Below, in pieces: positions 58,752 to 64,000 of a stretch of 64,000 nucleotides of DNA. A program made the position numbers and the translations under genes. The DNA is from Opitutia bacterium (GTDB lineage Bacteria; Verrucomicrobiota; Verrucomicrobiia; Opitutales; UBA953): assembly GCA_003569245.1 (NCBI GenBank), contig BGOM01000010.1:104268-168267 (forward strand), read 5' to 3'. Position 1 is the stretch's first letter; every line of letters begins with the position of its first letter. The notes beneath the pieces are model-generated. The model worked only from the letters and a program-made list of their open reading frames with translations. It did no database searches and had not been told where the DNA came from.

Positions 58752-59588
58752 ATGTCCACCGAAAAGCCTTCCCGTCCGGTCAGCCCCACCTTCTTCCCCT
58801 CGCTCGCCTTCCTCCTCTTCGGCGTCGCGCTCGCCCTCGCGTTCGTCGTCGCCTCCGACAAGCTCGGCCGGTCGATCGGCCAGTTCCGCCAGAACCGTCC
58901 GGAGATCACCGTCAAGGGCGTGGCGACGTTGGATGTCCGCTCCGGCCAAGGCGGGATGAGCGGTTCGCTCTCCTGGCGCGGCGAGGATTTCGCCGCCGGT
59001 CGCGCCGCCCTCGCCGCCCAGCGCGCCGTGCTGCAGGCCGCCTTGCGGCAGGCCGGCTTCACCGCCAACGAGGTCGTCTTCGCCGCCACGGAGAGCAGCC
59101 GCTACGAACCCGCGGTCTTCGTGGAGTACGCCAACCAGGGCGACGGCGCCCGGACGCCGATCCAGCGCGCGCCGGTCGATTTCAACCGGTTCGCCCGCGG
59201 TAAGGTGCCGGAGTTCGGCATCAGCCAGTCCTTCACCGTCGAGTCGACCAACGTCGACCGGATCCTCGCCTTCTCCCGCCAGGAATTGTTCCTCGAGGAT
59301 AAGGTGGAGCTTTCCCGCAGCACCCCTTACTTCCGGCTCCTGAAGCTGAGCGAGGCCAAGAAGGAGCTGCTCGAGGCCGCCGCGCTGGACGCCCAACGGC
59401 GCGCCGCCACCATGGTCAACGGCTCCGGCTCCAAGGTCGGCTCCCTGCTGGAGGCCTCCCAGGGGGTCATCCAGATCAGCGCCAAGGACCGCGTCAACGA
59501 GTCCGACAGCAACAGCGTGGACCTTTACTCCATCGACAAGACCATCCGCGTGGTGGTCACGATGCGCTTCGAGATCGTGAAGGAATAG
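58752..59588 (+). CDS. SIMPL (DUF541) domain membrane-anchored protein
   Basis: 278 residues. N-terminal anchor (LAFLLFGVALALAFVVA), then VKGVATLDVRSGQGGMSGSL, QAALRQAGFTANEVVF, FGISQSFTVESTNVDRI and a C-terminal block with EAAALDAQRRAATMV and VTMRFEI. The layout is that of SIMPL proteins, often periplasmic and of unclear function. ATG 58752 is used; an ATG 12 codons upstream is possible. Lies between cysS and thrS. Confidence 0.85.
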   Translation: MSTEKPSRPVSPTFFPSLAFLLFGVALALAFVVASDKLGRSIGQFRQNRPEITVKGVATLDVRSGQGGMSGSLSWRGEDFAAGRAALAAQRAVLQAALRQAGFTANEVVFAATESSRYEPAVFVEYANQGDGARTPIQRAPVDFNRFARGKVPEFGISQSFTVESTNVDRILAFSRQELFLEDKVELSRSTPYFRLLKLSEAKKELLEAAALDAQRRAATMVNGSGSKVGSLLEASQGVIQISAKDRVNESDSNSVDLYSIDKTIRVVVTMRFEIVKE

Positions 59589-59671
59589 CGGCCGGAGGGG
59601 GTGGGGCGGGCCTCGCCTCCGTCCTTGCCCTCCGCCCCGGGAGACCCTAGCGGTAAGGACGCTTTTCCAAC

Positions 59672-61600
59672 ATGTCCTCCCGCCCGCAGATGACTCCCCT
59701 CGAGGAGCTCCGTCACTCCGCCGCCCACATGCTGGGCGCCGCGGTCCTCCGCCTCTTCCCGGAGGCCCAGCTGGACATCGGGCCGCCCACCGACGCCGGT
59801 TTCTATTACGACTTCGACCTCGCCCATAACTTCACGGCGGACGACCTGGTCAAGATCGAGGAGGAGATGCGCCGCATCGCCAAGGAGAACCAGAAGTTCG
59901 AGCGCTTCGAGTGCACCCGCGAGGAAGCCGAGAAGCTCCTCCGCGAGCGGGGCCAGGTCGCCTTCAAGCTCGGCCGCCTCGCCGACGTCCCCGCCGGCGA
60001 GACCATCTCTTTTTACAAGAACGGCGAGTTCGTCGACCTCTGCGCCGGCACCCACGTCCGCTACAGCTCGCAGGTCAAGGCGATCAAGCTGCTCAGCATC
60101 GCCGGCACCTACCACCGTGGCGACGAGAAGAACAAGCAGCTGCAGCGCATCTACGGCACGGCCTTCCCGACGAAGGATGAGCTCGAGCAGCATCTCCAGC
60201 GCCAGGAGGAGGCCAAGAAGCGCGACCACCGCAAGCTGGGCAAGGAGCTCAAGCTCTTCCACATCGACGAGAAGGTCGGCCAGGGGCTCATCCTCTGGAC
60301 CCCGAACGGCGCGGTCGTCCGCCAGGAACTCCAGAACTTCATCTCCGAGCAGCTCTTCCGCACCGGCTACAAGCAGGTGTTCACGCCGCACATCGGCAAC
60401 CTCGACCTCTACCGGACCTCCGGCCACTTCCCTTATTACAAGGACGCCCAGTTCCCCCCGCTCGTCGAGCGCGAGGCGATGGAGCTCCTGGCCAAGGAAG
60501 GCTGCGGTTGCGGCGAACTGACGAACCGCCTCGAGGATGGCACGGTCCAGGGCTTCCTCCTGAAGCCCATGAACTGCCCGCACCACATCCGCATCTTCGA
60601 CTCCCAGCCGCACTCCTACCGCGACCTCCCGGTCCGCCTCGCCGAGTTCGGCACGGTCTACCGCTGGGAGCAGTCCGGCGAGCTCAACGGCATGACCCGC
60701 GTCCGCGGCTTCACCCAGGACGACGGGCACCTCTTCTGCACCGAGGACCAGGTCGGCCAGGAGGTCCTCGGTTGCCTCGAGCTCGTGAAGGTCGTCCTGA
60801 AGACGCTCGGCCTGAACGACTACCGCGTCCGCGTCGGCCTGCGTAATCCGGACTCCAACAAGTACACGGGCGACGCCGCCAACTGGGACAAGGCCGAGGC
60901 CGCCTGCCGCGCCGCCGCCGCCACGCTCGGCGTGGCTTTCACCGAGGAGGCCGGCGAGGCCGCCTTCTACGGTCCCAAGATCGACTTCGTCGTCCGCGAC
61001 GTGATCGGTCGCGAGTGGCAGCTCGGCACCGTGCAGGTCGACTTCAACCTGCCGATCCGCTTCGACCTTGCCTACACGGGCGCCGACAACAAGCCGCACC
61101 GTCCGGTGATGATCCACCGCGCGCCGTTCGGTTCGATGGAACGATTCGTGGGCATCCTGATCGAGCATTTCGCCGGCGACTTCCCGACCTGGCTCGCTCC
61201 GGAGCAGGTGCGCCTGATCCCGCTCAACGACGACCTGAACGCCGATTGCGAGGCGATGGCCGAGCAGCTCAAGGCCGCCAAGATCCGTTGCACCGTCGAC
61301 ACCTCCGCCAACAAGCTCGGCGCCAAGATCCGGTTCGCCGAGCTCGCCAAGGTGCCGCACATGCTCGTCGTGGGCGCCAAGGAGAAGGAAGCCGGCGTCG
61401 TCAACGTCCGCTCCCGCGCCGACAAGGCCTTCGAGGGTAACCGCACCCTGGCCGAGTTCATCGGCCTGGTGACGGCCGAGGTCGCGGAGCGCCGCCTCAA
61501 GGCCCACCTCCCGACGGCCCCGGCCAAGCCGGCCGCCGGCGGCCTGAGCTGCGCCCGCGGGGTCAGCCCGGCCCGGCTTCGGCCGGCGGGACCGTCATAA
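59672..61600 (+). CDS. thrS: Threonyl-tRNA synthetase, lacking the N-terminal TGS domain
   Basis: 642 residues. It begins directly with the editing domain: HSAAH at 15-19 (usually near residue 73-77), then LCAGTHV. The class II core follows: PNGAVVRQELQNFI, MNCPHHIRIF, RVRGFTQDDGHLFCTEDQ and a C-terminal HGTS anticodon-binding domain with LIPLNDDLN and VVGAKEKEAG. The TGS domain is missing, and a roughly 30-residue low-complexity tail ends the protein. No upstream in-frame start was seen that would restore TGS. Single gene after an 83-bp gap. Confidence 0.96.
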   Translation: MSSRPQMTPLEELRHSAAHMLGAAVLRLFPEAQLDIGPPTDAGFYYDFDLAHNFTADDLVKIEEEMRRIAKENQKFERFECTREEAEKLLRERGQVAFKLGRLADVPAGETISFYKNGEFVDLCAGTHVRYSSQVKAIKLLSIAGTYHRGDEKNKQLQRIYGTAFPTKDELEQHLQRQEEAKKRDHRKLGKELKLFHIDEKVGQGLILWTPNGAVVRQELQNFISEQLFRTGYKQVFTPHIGNLDLYRTSGHFPYYKDAQFPPLVEREAMELLAKEGCGCGELTNRLEDGTVQGFLLKPMNCPHHIRIFDSQPHSYRDLPVRLAEFGTVYRWEQSGELNGMTRVRGFTQDDGHLFCTEDQVGQEVLGCLELVKVVLKTLGLNDYRVRVGLRNPDSNKYTGDAANWDKAEAACRAAAATLGVAFTEEAGEAAFYGPKIDFVVRDVIGREWQLGTVQVDFNLPIRFDLAYTGADNKPHRPVMIHRAPFGSMERFVGILIEHFAGDFPTWLAPEQVRLIPLNDDLNADCEAMAEQLKAAKIRCTVDTSANKLGAKIRFAELAKVPHMLVVGAKEKEAGVVNVRSRADKAFEGNRTLAEFIGLVTAEVAERRLKAHLPTAPAKPAAGGLSCARGVSPARLRPAGPS

Positions 61601-61656
61601 GGTTAATATGAGGTTTCCCGTTGCCCCGCCGGGGCCCGGAAGGCTAGGCAAGAGGC

Positions 61657-63039
61657 ATGTCCTCGCCGCGTGAGACCTCCCGTCGTGATTTCCTGAAGTT
61701 CGCCGGACTCGGTGGCGTCGCCTTGGGCGCCGCGGCCGTGCCCGCCCTCGGCGCGACCACCCGCGAGGCGGGCGCCAACGCCGCGGCCGCGCAGGCGAAG
61801 AACGTGATCTTCATGGTCGCGGACGGCATGAATATCGCCGCGCTTTCCTTGGCGGATGCCTGGTCGCGGCGCACCCGCTCCTTGTCTTCGCGCTGGCTGC
61901 GCCTCTATCGGGAGCGCCCTGTCGTCCGCGCGCTGTGCGAGACCCATTCCGCGACCGGCCTCGTGACCGATTCGGCGGCGGCCGCCTCCGCTTGGGGCAT
62001 CGGCGAACGCATCGTCAACGGAGTCCTCAACATCACGCCGGACGGTCGCAAGCCCGTCACCCTTGCGCAGAAGATGATGGCCGCCCGCAAGCGCGTCGGG
62101 CTGGTCACCACGGCCACCGCGACCCACGCCACCCCCGCGGGCTTCGCGGTCACGGTGGCGTCGCGCAAGAACCAGGCTGAGGTCGCCGCGCAGTACCTCG
62201 AACGCGGGATCGACGTCATCCTCGGGGGCGGGACGGAGTATTTCGCTCCCAGCCTGCTCGAGGCTTATCGCCGGGTCGGCTACGCTTACGCCACGGACCG
62301 GACTCAGCTGCTCGCCCGGCGGGATTCCGGACGGTTGCTCGGCTTGTTCAGCAAGCGTTACATCCCCTTCGAGTTCGACCGCCAGCGCGACCCGGTCCTG
62401 CGCGCCGCCGTCCCCAGCCTAGCCGAGATGACCCAGGCGGCCCTGAACAACCTGGCTCCTTCGTCCGAGGGGTTTTTCCTGCTGGTGGAAGGCGGGCGGG
62501 TGGATCATGCGGCGCACGGCAACGACGCGCTGGCGCTGATCCACGACCAGCTGGCCTTCGATGAGGCCATCGAGACCGTGCTGGCTTTCACCGACCGTCA
62601 TCCGGACACCTTGGTCATCATCACCACCGACCATGGTACCGGCGGGATCCAGCTCAACGGCGTGGGTGACGAGGATTTCGAGGGCGCACCCGCCTATGCG
62701 GGGACGAACGACGCCTTCCGGCGGCTCGAGAAATTCACGGCCACGCAGGAGGCGACCCTGGCCCGCGTGAAGGGTCAGCCCAAGCAGACCCAGCTGGACG
62801 CGTTGGTCGCCTCGACCGGACTGACCTTCAAGCCGGCCGAGCTGGCCAAGGTGACCGATGTGAAGACCTTCCAGGCGCTGCTCCCGCGCCAGACGGGCAT
62901 CAATTGGACGAGCAACAACCACACCGCCGACCTGGTGGAGTTCTGCGCCTACGGTCCGGGGTCGGCCCTGTTCACGCCGTTCCTGCGGAACGACGAGGTG
63001 CATGCCAAGGTGCTGCGCGCGACCGGCGTCGCCGGTTGA
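61657..63039 (+). CDS. Alkaline phosphatase, Tat-exported
   Basis: 460 residues. Twin-arginine signal TSRRDFLKFAGLGGVALGA. Core motifs: VIFMVADGMN (metal Asp), ETHSATGLVTDSAAAAS with the nucleophile Ser, GGGTEYFAP, LVEGGRVDHAAHGNDA and VIITTDHGTGGIQLNG. Matches the PhoA-type alkaline phosphatase family; releases phosphate from organic esters outside the cytoplasm. Phosphate-starvation control is likely for the family but no Pho box was identified here. Confidence 0.94.
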   Translation: MSSPRETSRRDFLKFAGLGGVALGAAAVPALGATTREAGANAAAAQAKNVIFMVADGMNIAALSLADAWSRRTRSLSSRWLRLYRERPVVRALCETHSATGLVTDSAAAASAWGIGERIVNGVLNITPDGRKPVTLAQKMMAARKRVGLVTTATATHATPAGFAVTVASRKNQAEVAAQYLERGIDVILGGGTEYFAPSLLEAYRRVGYAYATDRTQLLARRDSGRLLGLFSKRYIPFEFDRQRDPVLRAAVPSLAEMTQAALNNLAPSSEGFFLLVEGGRVDHAAHGNDALALIHDQLAFDEAIETVLAFTDRHPDTLVIITTDHGTGGIQLNGVGDEDFEGAPAYAGTNDAFRRLEKFTATQEATLARVKGQPKQTQLDALVASTGLTFKPAELAKVTDVKTFQALLPRQTGINWTSNNHTADLVEFCAYGPGSALFTPFLRNDEVHAKVLRATGVAG

Positions 63040-63051
63040 TCGCCGGGCAAC

Positions 63052-63077
63052 AAAAAGGGCGTCCTTGCGGACGCCCT
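63052..63077 (-). terminator. Rho-independent terminator of the redoxin gene
   Basis: Stem AGGGCGTCC / GGACGCCCT with loop TTGC and, on the - strand, a T run (complement of CAAAAA). It is shared by the convergent alkaline phosphatase and redoxin genes. Confidence 0.85.
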
Positions 63078-63099
63078 GCTCGGGGGGGTTGCGCGAGGC

Positions 63100-63661
63100 T
63101 TAGTACTTCACGCCGCAGCCGTAGGGCTTGGACGTGGTGGACCTCGGGGGTCTTGCCTTCCTTCAGCGCCTTGATGGCGGCGGGCGACATAGTTGGTGGC
63201 CTTCTCGATGTCGGCGGACTTCACGGAGGCGATGCTGTCGATGGCGCCTTGTAGGCGAGGTTGCCCTTGGCGTCGATGACGAAGCAGTGCGGGGTGACCT
63301 TGGCCTCGTAGGCGCGGGCGATGGACTTGTCCCTCGTCGTTGATCACGGTGGCGGGGGTAATAGCCGGCGGCGTCGTTGAGCTTATGCTTGCCGCTGTTG
63401 ATCACGAGCCAGACGACGCCTTGGCCGATCGCATCCTTCTGGGCGTTCTGCATCGCGCCGACGTCGTAGAACTTCTTCACGTAGGGGCAGCCGGGGTTGT
63501 ACCACTCGAGCACGACGGTCTTGCCCTTGAAGTCGGCGAGGGAGACGGTCTTGCCGTCTTTGTCCTTGGCGGTGAAGTCCGGGGCGGGCTTGCCGATTTC
63601 CGGGGCGGCGTAGCTGGCCAGGGTGGCCAGGCAGGCGAGGAGGGGTGGGGAGGAGGCGCAT
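63100..63661 (-). pseudogene. Exported AhpC/redoxin-type protein, frame-broken by several indels
   Basis: Peroxiredoxin-like protein. The central frame is intact: YAAPEIGKPAPDFTAKD, KTVVLEWYNPGCPYVKKFYD (peroxidatic-type Cys), VVWLVINSGKHKL. The signal peptide (from ATG 63661, MRLLP) is joined only by one indel near 63640, and the 3' half needs roughly five more (near 63129, 63183, 63249, 63329 and 63359) to read ATVINDEGQ, AIDSIASVKSADIEKATNYV, IKALKEGKTPEVHHV and the TAA at 63100. All corrected pieces are family-consistent. About 187 residues. Confidence 0.72.
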
Positions 63662-63812
63662 GGGTGTTGGGGGGTGAGGTGGCTTTTGTAGGGAGTTGAT
63701 TCGATCATTTCAACCCCGCGGAACGGGAAAGGTCGCCGGACGACAGGGAAAGCACGCCATTTTAACGCAGTTTTGACTCATGGGTTGCCAAAATCGGCAA
63801 ATCGGGGAAAGA

Positions 63813-64000
63813 ATGGGTCTGTCTATGGCCGACCGCCCGTTCCATCGCCTTGGTTTGCGCCAACGAAGCCTCCCTCTGGGAAGAGCTGCGGCTGCGTGCC
63901 ACCACCATCACCCAGGCGGAGCCCACCCTGACCGGGCTGCTCGATCGGTATGTCCTCGGCCGCACGGACCTTCGCCGACGGTATCGTCCGCCGGCTCGCG
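63813..64000 (+). CDS. cysE: Probable serine O-acetyltransferase (5' part, frame-disturbed)
   Basis: Right-edge partial gene. The recognisable stretch, ALVCANEASLWEELRLRATT then ITQAEPTLTGLLDRYVLGR, matches the helical N-terminal domain of serine acetyltransferase (cysteine synthesis). It is not in frame with the ATG at 63813 or 63825, and a further indel near 63970 is needed to continue as FADGIVRRLA. The true start may be nearby. The hexapeptide catalytic domain lies outside the window. Confidence 0.6.
   Translation, partial: MGLSMADRPFHRLGLRQRSLPLGRAAAACHHHHPGGAHPDRAARSVCPRPHGPSPTVSSAGS

Noticed and set aside
59525..61507. - strand frame opposite thrS
   Set aside because: Shadow composition; thrS is certain on the + strand.

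Overview
The window looks like a chromosomal segment of a high-GC, Gram-negative member of the Verrucomicrobiota, probably in or near the class Opitutae. The lineage call rests on gene content: a fused lpxC-fabZ gene next to lpxA (lipid A synthesis, so an outer membrane), a fused secDF, and two very large proteins carrying the prepilin-like N terminus and core motifs of the 'Verru_Chthon cassette protein A' family. No rRNA, tRNA, CRISPR array, prophage or insertion sequence was found. Coding density is high; the only gene-free stretch over 300 bases is 1757-2186.

Layout. 1-1756 (-): lpxC-fabZ and the start of lpxA. 2187-5856 (+): pabA/trpG, nrdR, an unknown gene, a HIT protein, tsaB and alr. 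5853-12721 (-): a probable single operon for hexuronate use (2-hydroxyacid dehydrogenase, Ldh2-type dehydrogenase, KDG kinase, SDR reductase, uxaC) ending in two small membrane proteins and a TlpA-like thioredoxin, with a frame-broken ExuT-like transporter divergent from it. 14186-24148: leuS, galE, a second HIT protein, ybeY, queC, two unknown envelope proteins, queD, queE, carA and a lipoprotein. 24155-31175: kup, then yajC, secDF and recJ (yajC and secDF frame-broken). 31178-40958 (-): two tandem modules, each a giant prepilin-like protein plus a secreted partner. 41085-45282: a Cys-rich secreted peptide, a DnaQ-like exonuclease, an anchored methyltransferase, a possible caspase/gingipain-fold secreted protein and a Sel1-repeat protein. 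45283-53909: a catabolic locus around a LysR regulator (OYE-like reductase, DHDPS-like lyase, two MFS transporters, an enolase-superfamily enzyme, a ThuA protein). 53952-64000: EVE protein, TatD, metY, cysS, SIMPL protein, thrS, Tat-exported alkaline phosphatase, a frame-broken redoxin and the start of a probable cysE.

How the genes fit together. Envelope and export genes (lpxC-fabZ, lpxA, alr, yajC, secDF) and translation genes (leuS, cysS, thrS, tsaB, ybeY, queCDE) make an ordinary core. The two catabolic loci suggest growth on polysaccharide-derived sugar acids. The most unusual part is the 9.8-kb pair of prepilin-like modules.

Sequence quality matters here. Single-base indels, mostly in C or G runs, break the frame in three patches (about 12.8-14.1, 26.3-27.5 and 63.1-64.0 kb). 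Two of the affected genes (yajC, secDF) are core export genes whose products read cleanly once the indels are undone, so base-calling or assembly error is more likely than gene decay. Frame-broken genes are typed 'pseudogene' only to flag the broken frame.
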